DNA of 64,000 bases from Poecilobothrus nobilitatus (Eukaryota > Arthropoda > Insecta > Diptera > Dolichopodidae): assembly GCA_947095535.1 (NCBI GenBank), contig OX352774.1, positions 80,600,416-80,664,415 on the forward strand, in the 5' to 3' direction. Each line of letters begins with the position of its first letter. The stretch's first letter is position 1. The notes below the pieces were generated by a model. That model had not been told where the DNA came from and did not search any database. It saw nothing but the letters and a program-made list of their open reading frames with translations. This document shows positions 25,421 through 37,466 of the stretch, one piece after another. A program made the translations under genes and the position numbers.

Positions 25421-25764
25421 CGAGTATTACTATAAAGATCGACATATATATGGTTGCAAACTAAAACAGTTTTGGAAATGGTCTTAAAATTCTTGATAAG
25501 ACATCGCCAAGTTTTTAAATTTTTAAAATTAAAATTAGAAAATCCGTCATTGAACAAAGATGTATTTAAAATTATATTATAATTTTAGAATATTTCCAAA
25601 AAAAGGAACTTAAAAAAAACTGTTTATTAGTTTAGCTTGCTCCGTCTGTAAAGAGAGAGAAAATTTTACTCATAAAACAAAATTCTAAGAAAATTAAAAG
25701 CACCTTTTTCGAAATTTCGGACTTGAAATAACGTTGGTAACGAAATAGATAATATACTGTAATA

Positions 25765-25942
25765 TATTTTTTTTTAGTTTATTCCTCTACCACCTAAATG
25801 TAATAAGGAAATTACACAGCTTTTCCTTCGTAACTGTAAATATTGCAAAGGGGAATTATTCTTACGAGGTATGTAAAATTCCCACGATGTTTACAGTGCA
25901 TTTAATACGCTGTTACCCACTAGGTAGTCTACCGAGGTCACA
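25765..25942 (-). mobile_element. tRNA-derived SINE, copy 4 (diverged)
   Basis: Reverse copy: T-run, TTATTCCTCTACCACCTAAATG, AAGGAAATTACACAGC, CAAAGGGGAATTATTCTTACGA, and a damaged box B region near 25888. The box A end is at TTACCCACTAGG-AG-TCTACCGAGG. The body matches the other copies in order, but the promoter is mutated, so it is probably silent. Confidence 0.75.
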
Positions 25943-26332
25943 ATATTATTTATGATGTTTTTTGGTGACGATTTTTTGAGGTTCTTCCGAGGACTACTTC
26001 AAATTGCAAGTATGAGATTTTGGTATTTGAGATTTTGTGTTAAACTGAAAAATGTTGTGTTTAAAATTTTGAGAAATGCGATTTCATACCCAACCTAACC
26101 AATTTTTAGTATAATCATATTTCTAAATTTCTTCAAAATGAATTCATTTTGAAAAACAGCAGATTCATACAGCATCGCAATTATACAATCTGTCAAACGT
26201 TTAAATTAATAAAAAAATATAATTTTTCCTTCAATTAAGTAAAATTTTAAAATTTTGTGCTGTTAAAATATTTTAAATGTAATTTTTTTCGAGTTAAAAA
26301 AATGTTTGACTAATTAAAAATATTTTTTTTTA

Positions 26333-27938
26333 TTATACCCGTACGATAGGATCGGGTATAATAAAATTACTCCTCCGTTTGTAACACCTCGAAATAAGCG
26401 AGCTAGATATACCTTCAAAGGTATGGATCGGATCAGAAAAAAATTCTAAGACTTTTGAGCCATGTCCGTCCGTCCGTCCGTCCGTCCGTCAGCACGCTAA
26501 CTCAAAAACTAAGAAAGCTAGAATCTTTAAATTTACACAAAATATTTTGGGAGTAATTTGTAGGTTCCCTATTTTTTTTGGTTGAGTTTGGACCAAGCCT
26601 TAGGGTAGCTCTCGAACACCTAACTTTTAGATCCCCACATTTTTTTTGCAATAGAGCTATGAAATTTTAACTACTGATAGATCTCACAAAAATATTAATT
26701 TTATTTTTAATAACTTTTTTTTGTAGCCCCACCCGTTACAGAGCTACAGCTCCTCAAAGGTTCAAAAAAGCTCTATATTTAAATTGTTATAGCACAAGTT
26801 GTATAATGTATATCTTCATTTTGAAAACGCCAAACGATTACTACTTTCATTAGCTTTAAAAGTATATATACAATAAATATATATTTGTGGCATACGGTGT
26901 CTTAATTTACCGTTATGCGAAACTCAAATTTTGCAAAATCCTTTAACCCTTCTATCTTCTAAACGCTTACAGTTGGAAACTTGAAATTTTGACAGAAGTT
27001 AGATCTTTGAAAATAAGTATGAGTCATTTCAGAAATTTTTTTTGTGTCACCCCCCGTTTAGAAGCTGTAAGGAGTCAAAAACTGAAAATTTCCTATTTTT
27101 AAACACCTGTAACTTGAACACCTGTTAGAATTTTTTTGAAGTAATACACAAAAATTAAAGCTGCAACATTATACTCCTATTTCTGTTAACAACTTTTTTT
27201 AATAATATAGGGTTACTTTATAATTGACGAAAGTGTTACTTGATTTTTTCAAATTTTCTAACAAATTTCTTCAACAAATTTTTTGCATTTATTTTATTCG
27301 ATAATTTGAAATTGTTGAGGATATAATGCGTAGTACATAAAAATGTAAATAAATATACAACATAACGGTTGCTTGAAGAATTTTTATTTATATGATATTG
27401 ATATATATACATACTTATATAATATCATGTTCATTTACGTATCGTATATGTCACTAGTGAATGAATAATAAGAGTATATATGTATATTATATAGTGCCGT
27501 ATTTACATACATATATGTATTTTATTTTACTTATAAGAAATCATTCTGTCAGTGGAATATTTAAATATAATATAATATAATATTTAAAATTATATTTACT
27601 ATTTTGTACTAAGTAAATTTAATATACATTTACCGCTTAGTATTAAATGGTACTATAGAATATTTGAAAAAGTTTTGGATTGATAATCGTTATGTGGAAG
27701 GTTATCTGCTTCTTGCTTTTGAAGAATGTAAAATCTGCTTTTGAAGAATGTATAAACATATAGTTTGAATATATGTACAAGCGATAGTTCTAGAAATTAT
27801 AAAATTCACCCAAATTATTTTAAAATACTAAAATATTAAAAAAATAATATTGTAAGCAAAGTGACAGGCTGTGAACATACTAACGGTTCGTACGGGTATC
27901 TAAGAGTTGACAAAGGCAACTGTATTCTTCCTCGTTTT
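26333..27938 (+). mobile_element. HINE family 1, copy A (DINE-1-like), complete
   Basis: The 5' subterminal repeat ATACCCGTACG (26335-26345) is followed by its near-complement CGGGTATA, the block GTAACACCTCGAAATAAG and a (TCCG)n microsatellite at 26464-26490. The 3' side has the inverted repeat CGTACGGGTAT (27889-27899), a hairpin (27905-27921, AGTTGAC/GGCAACT with one mismatch) and a TTCTTCCTCGTTTT end. This is point for point the plan of Drosophila DINE-1, a Helentron-associated element that inserts between T residues. There is no coding frame. It is closely similar to the inverted copy at 57654-59236. Confidence 0.88.
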
Positions 27939-28409
27939 TATTAAATTTACCCTAAAAATTTTTATTTACAATTTATTTTCATATTATTTTTATTTTTACA
28001 GGGATGAGATTGTTATTTAAATTTTAAAACTGTAATATATAATTATAATATGAGTCATAATATATAATTAAAATAAAATAAAAAAATAGAAACTAATTTA
28101 TTGTGCTTTTCTTCCAAAACGATTCTGTTTTCACCATTATCGCAAGTAATAAATCTGTTAGTCTTCATATACTATTCTAACCTAACTAACTAATCCTAAA
28201 GCTACGAATACTAATTAAAAGAAAAATAAAAAATAAACGGAAATAAAATTAATTTTTGTTTTAAAAATCTTTTCAAAATTTTAAAGTGTAAAACCAACCA
28301 CGGTGAACTTTTGTTGGATTATTGGTTAATTTATTTTTTAGTCGCCACCTGAAATCAACACATTTGCAGATATTCTTACAAACCAAGCAGACAGGCGTGA
28401 AATTATCAG

Positions 28410-28598
28410 TATTTTTTTTTTTATTTATTCCCCTGCGACATAAATGTGACAAGGAAATTACACAGCCTACCTTTTTCAGGCGTGACTGCAAATATCCTAA
28501 GTGGGGATTATTCTCACAACGTGTGTGGGATTCGAAATGGCACCCTCGGTGTTTACAATGTATTTTATACGCTCTTACTAACTAGATAATCGAGGCCT
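28410..28598 (-). mobile_element. tRNA-derived SINE, copy 5
   Basis: Reverse copy with the tail (T-run at 28411-28423), TTATTCCCCTGCGACATAAATG, AAGGAAATTACACAGCC, and a box B region altered to GGGATTCGAAATGGC. The box A end is near 28577-28590. GTATTTTTTT flanks both sides, a possible target duplication. The open frames at 28273-28491 and 28322-28585 are mirrors of this SINE. Confidence 0.8.
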
Positions 28599-28739
28599 CG
28601 TATTTTTTTATTTGTTTAATTCCAAATGTTTAGTTTATTCTTATAACTAATTTTGACAAACGAATACATTATAAATACATATATATATGTGTTAAAGATA
28701 ATATGTTACTTGTTATTAAAAAAAAAATGTTTGTGTTTA

Positions 28740-29326
28740 TCAAAACTATCTAGGTATCTGAAATTTTGTGAAAAGTTGTCAAGTTGCATAGCAATAACTT
28801 CTGTAATTTGGTTGTGTTGGCAACAAGTTCGGATAGCTGCCATACGACTTCTCTTTTTATATAAAAATATAACTCAGTGTCTATATTGAAGCTAGGAATC
28901 TGAAATTTTCTAAAAAATATTTTGAGTTACATGCCAATAACATTTGTAAAACTTTGTTGGTCTAGGGTTCAGATTCACAGATAAGCTTTAGATAAATTTA
29001 AATATCCATAACTTGGTAATCAATAAAGTTGATATCTAAAATTTTTTGAAAAATTATCAAGTTTAATAGCAATAACTTCTGTAAAATTAGGTGGAACAGG
29101 TGCAATAGATTCGAGGAGCTGCCATACAACTTCCCTTTTTAAATGAAAATAACTCAGTGTCATACAACTCAAAAATTTACATAAATATATCTGGGTACTA
29201 AATTAAGTAAAACATCTGAAATTTTGTAAAAGATGATCAAATTTTATGGAAACAGAATATATTACTTTCGTTCGAGTATCCCAGAGTTGACACAGTCTAC
29301 TCTACCGCACTCTTTCTCGTTTGGTT
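28740..29326 (+). mobile_element. HINE family 3 (3' part) with repeated internal module
   Basis: The right end reads GAGTATCCCAGAGTTGAC, completes a hairpin with one mismatch (AGAGTTGAC-ACA-GTCTACTCT), and closes CACTCTTTCTCGTTT, the same 3' design as family 1 but with different sequence. Upstream, a module of about 130 bp (ATCTGAAATTTTGTGAAAAG, AGCAATAACTTCTGTAA, GCTGCCATACGACTTC, ATAACTCAGTGTC) recurs about three times (28757, 28890, 29030) with divergence. The 5' end and microsatellite were not found. The open frame at 28653-28889 is not supported as a gene. Confidence 0.6.
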
Positions 29327-30000
29327 TAGATTTAAAATAAAAAAATTTTAATTTAATTAACATATTTTTAGATGAAATAAAATAGAACTATTAGAAGCAT
29401 TAAACTTATAAATGGAAAATCTCTGTTTGTTTTTAATTTATTACAGTAATTAAAATAATATTAAAACGACAAGTTTCTGACAAGTTTGTCTCTATATCTA
29501 ATAACAATTTGAATGACAACTAATTTTTACACTACGGCGAGTATATAAAATCAACACGAAGTTAAAATTTTTTAATGCACGGTAAACATGATTGCGTGCA
29601 TATCTACAGATTACTTGTATAGTGTATTTCAATAAATTTTTTTTAAAATTTCCAATAAAATTAAATAATTAATTGAGTTTTCAACTGCAAATTGTTACAA
29701 TTAATTCGTTCTAAGAAATTCTATTTATTTTTTTTTTTTGTCTTTTTCACTCATCGTGGGAAAACATTTCGGTTTTTTAACGTCATCTTACTAACGCTAG
29801 ATTATTTTTATAATTAATTAAAAAAACAAATTACTTAAAAGTCAAGGTAATCTAGATAAAAATCTAATTTAGTTTTGTGACTTCTTAATCGTTGCTTCAA
29901 TTTGTTTTACAATATACATTACATATTAAAATAATTTTTAAAAGCTGACTCACCAACAGATCAAACAAGAATTTGCCAACAAGTACTTTTTTAACATATA
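29327..30000. other. AT-rich sequence, no gene seen
   Basis: Between the family-3 HINE end and the 610-bp MITE nothing assignable was seen. The last two bases (TA) are the left target site of the MITE. Confidence 0.55.
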
Positions 30001-30610
30001 CAGGGTGTTTCCAACTCTATGATCTTTATTGAAATGGGTGATCGGGTATACCGAGACGAACAAAAAATTGTATTGGAGGGGAGGGTCTATTTTGGAACCT
30101 TTTCGAGATATGAGGGGTTAAAGATTTTTTAGAGACTTTTCATAAAAAAATCTACAACTTTTGAACGGCTTACTATAGTAAGCCGTTTCTACACCTTTCT
30201 ATTCTTCATATCTCAAAAACGGTTAGAGAAAAAGTTATTAGGTACTAATTATAGGGCTTGCAAAGCTGTCTCGAAATATTCTATAAAAAGTACCACAAAT
30301 ACAGGGTGTTTCAAAAGAAAATTGAGTTTGAAAGATAATTTTTTCATTTTAAATTATTTTAAACCTGGATAACTTTGTAGCTGTTGGGGTAGCTAACAAC
30401 TTACTCTATAATATACATTTTTTTTTATCTCTCTATAGTAAGTCGTTCAAAAGTTGTAGATTTTTTTATGAAAAGTCTCTAAAAAATCTTTAACCCCTCA
30501 TATCTCGAAAAGGATCCAGAATAGACCTCCTCCTCCAATACAATTTTTTGTTCATCTCGGTATGCCCGATCACACATTTTAAGGAAGACCATCGAGTCGG
30601 AAACACCCTG
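30001..30610. mobile_element. MITE with ~180-bp terminal inverted repeats
   Basis: The left end CAGGGTGTTTCC and the right end GGAAACACCCTG are complementary, and the match continues inward for about 180 bp (TGATCGGG-ATACCGAGA, CAAAAAATTGTATTGGAGG, TTTTCGAGATATGAGGGG, TAGAGACTTTTCATAAAA, CTACAACTTTTGAACG) with few differences. TA lies directly outside each end, so the target duplication is probably TA, as in Tc1/mariner-like elements. The left arm finishes in a perfect 24-bp palindrome (30164-30187). A third end-like sequence, ACAGGGTGTTTCAAAAG, lies inside at 30301, suggesting a composite or nested origin. There is no coding frame. The superfamily is not certain. Confidence 0.8.
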
Positions 30611-30879
30611 TATATGTACATATATATACAATATATATATACATATTACATATGTATATGTACATTTAATTATTATCTAATGGTAATTAAGATATTTAAT
30701 AAAAATAATTTTTAAAAGCTCATAAGTACAATTTAATTTTTATTCTAAAAATTTAAATCAAACCAATTAATTTTTACTTCCCTCACAACAAGAACACTAA
30801 ATTAAAATAAAATACTGCAAATTAAATACTTTTTGTAGACTTCCCGACGTAACAAAAACAATATGAAAAATAAAACGAA

Positions 30880-31558
30880 ATCAAAGGTTTTTAAAGGCGC
30901 ACATTTTATTAACAAGACAAAACAGTTAAAAATTTGTAACTTGCATCAAAATTTTTAATTTTTTTTTTAGAATTTTTTAGAAACGGAAAAATTCTCTTCA
31001 AAATGAATAAAATCCTCGCCCAAAATTATGAAAAGTCTGTAATATGCAGAAATATAATGTATAGGAGCTTTAATTTTTGGGTTTTACTTTAAACAAATTG
31101 GCAAAGATGCTTAAATTTCAGAAACTAAAAAACCAATTTTTCAATTTTTGTCCCCTATCAGCTCTTAAACAAAGATAAGTACAAAATTGTTTTTTGCTTA
31201 TATTGTATTAGATCTTCCCTTTCAAAAAATTCAACTGACTAGCAGTGTTTCAAAGATACGGAAGAACTTAAATTTTAAAAATTTGATTTTCGCCTAAAAA
31301 ATGCTTTATAAAGCTTTACTATACCGCTTTAAGACTGAAAAAATATTTGATAGAACTTGAGATATAACCATTTAAAAATAAGCTGTTATAAAAAAACATG
31401 TTTCTACAAAATGAATTTTTTTTTACTACACCTATCACCATTTACTACACCATAGTTAAAATTTGGTTGCTCCATCTTAAACGAAGTTTTGTAAACGGAC
31501 GTGCAGAATGAAACTAATAAGCATAATTTAAAAAAAAAAATTTGAAAAATGTACAGAA
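30880..31558 (-). mobile_element. HINE family 2, copy 2 (reverse)
   Basis: On the reverse strand it starts near 31558 with degraded 5' words (TGTAC-TTTTTCAAATTTTTTTT, GCTTATTAGTTTCATTCTGC). It ends with AAAATGTGCGCCTTTAAAAA and a hairpin-like AAACC-TTT-GATTT at 30880-30910. Between these are family-2 interior words, such as the complement of GTTTAAGAGCTGATAGGGG near 31150. The TCCG tract is lost (ACGTCCGTTTAC remains). Confidence 0.7.
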
Positions 31559-31729
31559 AAGAAGGTATTGTGTTATATTTTTAACTTTTAAAATAAATAC
31601 CTATAGAAATTTTTATTAAAAATACGGTGGTTCATTTTTATTTTACTATGCACTGGCAAGTTTACCAGAAGTTGACCAGTAAATTTGCAAATGTTTTTGT
31701 TTTTTATTTTGAATTTATTAATTTTTTAA

Positions 31730-31860
31730 ATTGAACAGCCTTTCCTTTTCAGGCTTGGCTGTAAATGTCGTAAGGGGGAATTATTTTTACAACGTGTATG
31801 GGATTCGAACCCACACTTGCAGCGTATTTTATACGCTTTTACCCACTAGGCCACCGAGGC
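31730..31860 (-). mobile_element. tRNA-derived SINE, copy 6, tail lost
   Basis: Reverse copy with an intact box B complement (GGGATTCGAACCC) and box A complement (TTACCCACTAGGCCACCGAGG). About 15 bp are missing between them (CCACACTTGCAGCG). The left side begins at ACAGCCTTTCCTTTTCAGGC, so the 3' A-tail end of the SINE is absent. The frames at 31731-31946 and 31798-32049 are derived from it. Confidence 0.8.
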
Positions 31861-32259
31861 GCGTTCTTTTTTTTATTGTCGTTCTTTGGTTTCTGGCAAA
31901 TAATTTTTCGGAAGATGAAAAATTTGCATTTTTTTGTAAACAATAAATTGAACAACTTTTTGTCTAGAGTCTATGAAAAGTTTTATAAGCAAAACGAAGA
32001 ATACATATCCGAAAAGAAAATAATACACAAAAATTATATTATAGGATAATATACCGCAAAGTTAACTACATTCTGTTGCGGAGATTATACATTGTCATAT
32101 AAGCATCTTGTATAAAAATTCTTGTTCCGCAACCGATTAAAATAATGATGTTAGTAAAAAGATATGACAGAGATTTTTTCTAAGATTATAAAACTCGTAT
32201 GGAAAATATGAATATGAATCACAAACTATAATTTTTTGAATTATTTGCTGGCAATGGAT

Positions 32260-32455
32260 CAGCTCGTAAATGCATCGTTAAGAAGCAGCACTTGTGCATA
32301 TTTTTAACTTAATCGATTAAACCGTTTAGGCAAGCCAACAAAACGCTAAACTTCTTTACAGTCTGTTTAAGCTGGAACCAATTAACCCTTTAGGCAGCAC
32401 AGCAACAAACTAAATACCTTCATCAGGCTTTCGAGCTGAAAGCAGTTAATAAAAG
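32260..32455 (+). repeat. Minisatellite block 2, 64-bp units
   Basis: TTTAGGCA starts at 32325 and again at 32389, a 64-bp period. Both units share CAACAAA--CTAAA, CTTTACAG/CTTCATCAGG and GCTG-AA-CA-TTAA. The preceding AACTTAATCGATTAAACC (32307-32323) matches the block-1 words at 22629. The same family is therefore present at two sites about 10 kb apart. Confidence 0.65.
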
Positions 32456-34557
32456 AAAACACGACATAACATATATATAACTCATTCCAAGCTACTAAAA
32501 TTGATTCTGTAAAGGTTGCGGTTGCATTCATCTAATCGAATTCATCAATCGGTTTCACAATATGACAAACACAAAAACTTACTGTTTCTCGATTCTCGAT
32601 AAGCGCAGAAACGTTCTTTTCAATATAATAGACGAACAGAATTACTTTACGTTGCCCGAAATATTGGGAAAAATTTTATATATTTTTGCCTTTACAAATT
32701 TTGACTTTTCATTCAAACTATTTTTGATTATTTTTGAATTAAAGTCTGTAATTTTTCTTAAAACTTTTCAAAATTAAGCGATTTTTTTAAAAACGATTAA
32801 ATTAAAAAACTATTGGAGCTATAATGAAACATGGATTGTGCAGAATGCTAATAACAAGAGTTAATTAAAATTATTTTTAATAAAAAGAAAAGAAGAGATT
32901 TCGAGATTTTATGATTTATATTTTCGATTTATTTGTTTAAATTCCAATGCCTACTCATCCGTTAAAAAACTAAAAAAAAAAAAAAACATTTGGAATATAT
33001 AAACTCACTTTAAGACCACAGTTATATATTTGATGATTAAACGACTCTCATGACAGACTAAATAACATATTTTATAAATATAGTTTGATCAATTGACTTC
33101 AATCTTTCTTTGCAGAAATTTTTGTACTTATTGTTCTCATTGTTCTCTATAAAAAAGAGTTTAAAAGCGATGATTTTCTATGAAAGTATGATTGGAACTT
33201 GGAAGTATTGTTCAGTGTTCCTAATGAAAAACTTCAACTGTTTTTTTTTTTATTGCAATCTGTTAACCCGTTACGGCACATTGATCTATTAAAAATATTT
33301 CTATATCTGTTATTTTAGCTCTCCGATTCCATCAAAATACTTTAAACTTTATATCAGATGTTTTAATACTAAAGATATTTTTTTTTAAAGATATATTTTC
33401 TAAAGTCATTATCATCACGTCTTTTTACGTTTATTCACGTTCCGTTACGTTTCGTCAATTTGTTTAAACATTTTTTTTTTTTAATCAATTTATCTAGAAA
33501 ATATACAACTTTCCAAAATTATATGATATATAGGTAATATTAATGGTTTAATATAAAGTTGCGCATTGTTAAATTGAAATAACTGTTAGTAATTTATTTT
33601 AATTTTATTATGAAATATAAAAAATTAATAATGTTTTGATTGAAAGAAACTAAACAAAATTTAAGTTTTTCTCTTTGTTTCAAATGTTTTTTATAGTTAA
33701 TCAAGTTAGTCATAAGTTATTAAATAAATAACTTTTAAAAAATTTTAAATTGTAGTATTTATACAAAATTTGTACTGGAATGTGACTACCATAACTAGCA
33801 TAAGTTTCTATAGTATTATTAAAAAATTGAATGCACGAAAAAATAGTAAATTTTAATCAAAGATAATTTTAGTGTATTGAAACTTATGTATTATTAAGTA
33901 ATTTTCAATTATGATTATTTTTACAAGTAGTTTTTAAAGAATCAATAAATTGACACTGAATTTAAATTTTGTATTTAATTTTTTTATTTTACAACCAGAA
34001 ATTTTTTTTTTTTTTTTTACAAATGATTAAATTAATTACGAAACTTTAACTTACTGTGTAAATTTTAAAGCCATATTAAAAATATTATAGTATTTTTATT
34101 TTAAGAATAAATACTGAAGAAAATTTTTTAATTACATATAAATATTTAAAGTTTGAATGCTAACTTTTTTAACCTCACATCAAACAAAAGGAGGAAATAC
34201 CGTTTTAACGATTTTAAAGTAGGAGATTTGTGTAATCTCGTAACCAAGTTAAGTAAGTATAACTTAGGTATGTAGATATGTTTAGAAAAGATTAAAAATG
34301 TTTCTAGTTAATTAGGAATTAATTAAAATCATTTAGTTCAAATGTTATATGTGAAATAATTTATTGAAATAATAATAAAATAAAAAATTCACAAATTTTT
34401 AAAACAATTAATATCAGAATTCATATGTGGAGATCTTTTAAGTAATTGCAATCTAAGATTCAATTTCACTAATTGAACCTATCATAAAGGTATAATAAAG
34501 ATATATAAAAGGAAATTACGATATATTATTACGATATAAAGTAGAACCATTTATTTT
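32456..34557. other. AT-rich sequence with a 10-bp-phased ACGT cluster
   Basis: No supported gene; the frames at 32562-32777 and 33110-33292 are low-complexity. At 33417-33450 ACGT occurs four times at exactly 10-bp spacing. The remainder is ordinary A/T-run sequence. Confidence 0.5.
33417..33456. repeat. Four ACGT words at 10-bp spacing
   Basis: ACGT begins at 33417, 33427, 33437 and 33447, separated by T-rich hexamers (CTTTTT, TTATTC, TCCGTT, TTCGTC). It is either a degenerate 10-bp tandem repeat or a helically phased cluster of binding sites. No adjacent gene supports a regulatory role. Confidence 0.6.
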
Positions 34558-35130
34558 TAGCACATTTTCCAAAACAAAATTGAAAAATTTGCTTATTAGT
34601 TTCACTTTGTCCGTTTATCTGTCCGTTGTTTTTGAAACTTCAACACCATTTGAAATGAAGTAATGAAATTTTAATTATATAAATCAACTTAGTTATATTG
34701 CCCCTTCTATTACCAAGTTATAGTTGATTTCCTTTTAAGTTGGTAGAATCTCTATCCACAAATAGAGAATACAAATTCATATCTCAAGTTCTGTTTAACA
34801 TTTTTACAATCTAAAATTTTAAACGACAGGAAATTTTGAAGTTAAACCATAATTTGTATTATAAAACCATAATTTTACACAATTTGCGATTGCTTTTGTT
34901 CAAAACTTTTAAATCTGAGAGGGGGAAGATCTTTAAGAATTAAAATATGTTTAAGATATAGCTATTACGAGTCAAGAATTAAAAATTTATTATTTTTAGT
35001 CATTTATATGTAACCTAAAGAATTCTCAAATTTAATGTAAGTAAGAGATTAGAAACTAATGCTTCAATATTATATTTTTACACGTGCTAAGGACTCTTTT
35101 TAATTTTATAGGGTTTTTTTTAAAATGGGG
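34558..35130 (+). mobile_element. HINE family 2, copy 3, 3' end missing
   Basis: It begins AGCACATTTTCC, then TTGCTTATTAGTTTCACTTTG and a shortened TCCGTTTATCTGTCCG tract. Interior words follow to about 35130 (GCTATTACGAGTC, GCTTCAATATTATATTTTTAC, ATAGGGTTTTTT). The inverted subterminal repeat and hairpin are absent. The 5'-truncated LINE begins at that point, so the LINE probably inserted into this HINE. Confidence 0.65.
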
Positions 35131-37466
35131 GGTTTAGGTTAATTTGATCTACACAAAACAATCCAATGAAAAATAACAAATGATGATTTGACATCACACG
35201 TCAAAAACATATTAAAAAGAGCTACCGTTTCTAGAAAAATAAAAAATAATAATAGTAAATTCTGTGCACCATGGATTAATCAAAAATGTATAGAATTAAT
35301 AGAAAGAAAAAACTACTGGTATAAAAAATATGGGTAGAACAGAGAATCAGAATACTTTAAAATGAAATATTTGTATTGGTTAAATAGATATACTACATTC
35401 AAGAGAAAAATGAGAGAAGAATATGATTCAAAACAATTTGAAAAAGCAGGCGGAGATCCAAAAAAAACGTGGGAGTATATTAAAACAAATGAATTTCTTT
35501 CGAACCTAGAACTGAGTGAAAATGATAAATTGAAAAAAAATAAATCAATTCAACCAATTTTATAGTAATATAGGGAACATTATGGCAGAAAGTTTTGAAA
35601 AAAAGATTTATATACCCAAAATAAGAACGCAGAGTGCATTTGATTTCAAACCGATAAATCGATATGAAGTAATAAAAATAATCAACAGCTTGTCCAATAC
35701 CAAAGCAGCGGGTGAAGATGAGATTCCCTCATCGTTAATAAAAGAGTGTAAAGAAGAATTGGCTAGTTGTATAATGCAATTAATTAACGCTTCACTCAAC
35801 CAAAAAATAGTACCAAGTTCCATGAAAATAAATAAAGTTATCTCCATTTATAAAACATCGGGTGATATCGAAGATATAAATAATTTTCGACCAACCTCCA
35901 TTTCAACTACCTTCTCTAAAGTTTTGGAAACATATGTATATAAATAGCCAACTGACAAATTTTTTACAAAAAGAGAATCTAATAAGTAAGAGTCAATACG
36001 GCTTTAAAAAAAATCTAATACAGGTGCGGCTTTATTTTATTTTGTAGCTGAAACCTAGTCTGGTATTGAAAAAAATAAAAAAGTGGTGGCTGTATTCTTT
36101 GATGTAAAAAAAGAATTTGATGCCGTAGATAGAAAAACATTGCTCAGAATATTATATGAACGTGGAGTAACTGGTAAAGAACATGAATGGTTCAAAAATT
36201 ATTTGTCAAATAGATCCCAATATAGTGTCTGTGAAGGATTAAGAAGTGAAACAAACAATATTGAGTTTGGTGTTATTCTGGGAAGTTCGTTAGCGCCGAC
36301 CTTATTTTCCTGCTACATAAGCAGCCTACTTAACATAAAACTAAATGGTAAACCCTATATGTTCGCTGATGACGTTGCTATACTTTATTCAGAAACTGGA
36401 TGTCAAAAATTGGAGGAAAAAATAAATGAAGATTTAAAAATAATAAATGATTGGATGGAAACTCACAAACTAACAATAAACATCATTAAAAGTAAATATG
36501 TGTTTTTCAAGAAAAAACCGTCAGACATTATCAAAATAAACTATAAAAATATTATTTAGTTTAACCAATTTAATTTAGAAATGGTTCCTAGCTATAAGTA
36601 CCTAGGTGTAGTAATAGACAGTAAATTAAAATGGAGTGACCAGATTAATATACAGCTAAAAAAAGCCAGGAAAATTGCTGGCATATTCAAGCTAATAAGT
36701 AAAAGAGTGCCATACCACAGAAAAGGGGACTGTTTTTTGAACTGTTTCAAAGCTCAATTGCGTACTCAATACATATTTGGGGTAATGCATATAAGAAGGA
36801 CCTTAACTAACTGCAAAAGTTTCAGAATAAAGCTATAAAAAATTTATATGGGTATAGAAAAAGAGCAGCAACTAGCAATATTCACTGTAAACATAGATTC
36901 TACCGCTACACATACTCACAAAAAGTAGATTGGTAACTCATATACACAATATGCAATCAAATAGTATAAATACAAATACAAGGTTAATATTGAACAATAA
37001 TATACATAATTATGAAACCAGAAGAGCTGCAAACATTAGAATTGTTTCGTCAAAGGCAAGATTTAATGGATATGACACAATATATAATTTAGGATTTCAA
37101 TATTTTAACAAATTACCTACTGAACTTAAAAATATAAATAATGCATTCAAATTTAAAAAAACTGTTAATGAGCACTTTCTTCAAGAAATAATCTAAATTA
37201 GTAAGCAAAGAGAAAAAAAAAAAAACCTTGTCTTGTTATTTTGCTGTATATATTATTTTTTCTCAATTTTAATATTTGTTGTTATTAAATGTTATTGATT
37301 GATATGAATGTCTTAAATTAAGTAATATTTACTCAATATGTTTTTTTGTATGTTGCACTGAATTAAAAATTGAACTATTATTATATTAGAATTAAGAAGT
37401 TATATACTCTGTACGAGCGATTGGGCTCATTTGAGATAAAGAATGAATAAATAAATAAAAATAAAA
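35131..37466 (+). mobile_element. CR1/Jockey-group non-LTR retrotransposon, 5'-truncated
   Basis: A single element in one orientation: endonuclease-RT linker, RT domain, thumb, C-terminal region, a 3' UTR and a microsatellite-like tail (GAATAAATAAATAAA, 37441-37457), as in many CR1-group insect LINEs. ORF1 and the endonuclease are lost. The RT is split over several frames. The lack of an RNase H domain and the C-terminal FNKLPTELKNINNAFKFKK block separate it from the LINE at 11.2 kb. Confidence 0.88.
35190..37196 (+). pseudogene. Reverse transcriptase (ORF2) remnant of the CR1-type LINE
   Basis: The linker (35190-35565) reads CAPWINQKCIELIERKNYW, has a TAG after KKYG, and continues GGDPKKTWEYIK. 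RT fingers (35582-35947): LSNTKAAGEDEIPSSLIK, VISIYKTSGD, NNFRPTSIS. A frameshift follows; SQYGFKKNL lies in the next segment. The palm (36083-36559) has AVFFDVKKEFDAVD (block A), GVILGSSLAPTLFS (normally PQGS-LGPLLF), and MFADDVAILY with the YADD-type catalytic pair as FADD. A TAG at 36557-36559 interrupts in frame before YKYLGVVIDSKLKW (thumb). Another frameshift near 36800 precedes the C-terminal block ending 37196. At least two stops and three frameshifts make it inactive. The frame 35608-35847 (minus) is a shadow. Confidence 0.88.

Noticed and set aside
26464..26490. (TCCG)n as an ordinary microsatellite (also 56043-56058 and 59079-59103)
   Set aside because: It occurs at the same internal place in each HINE, as in DINE-1, so it is part of the element.
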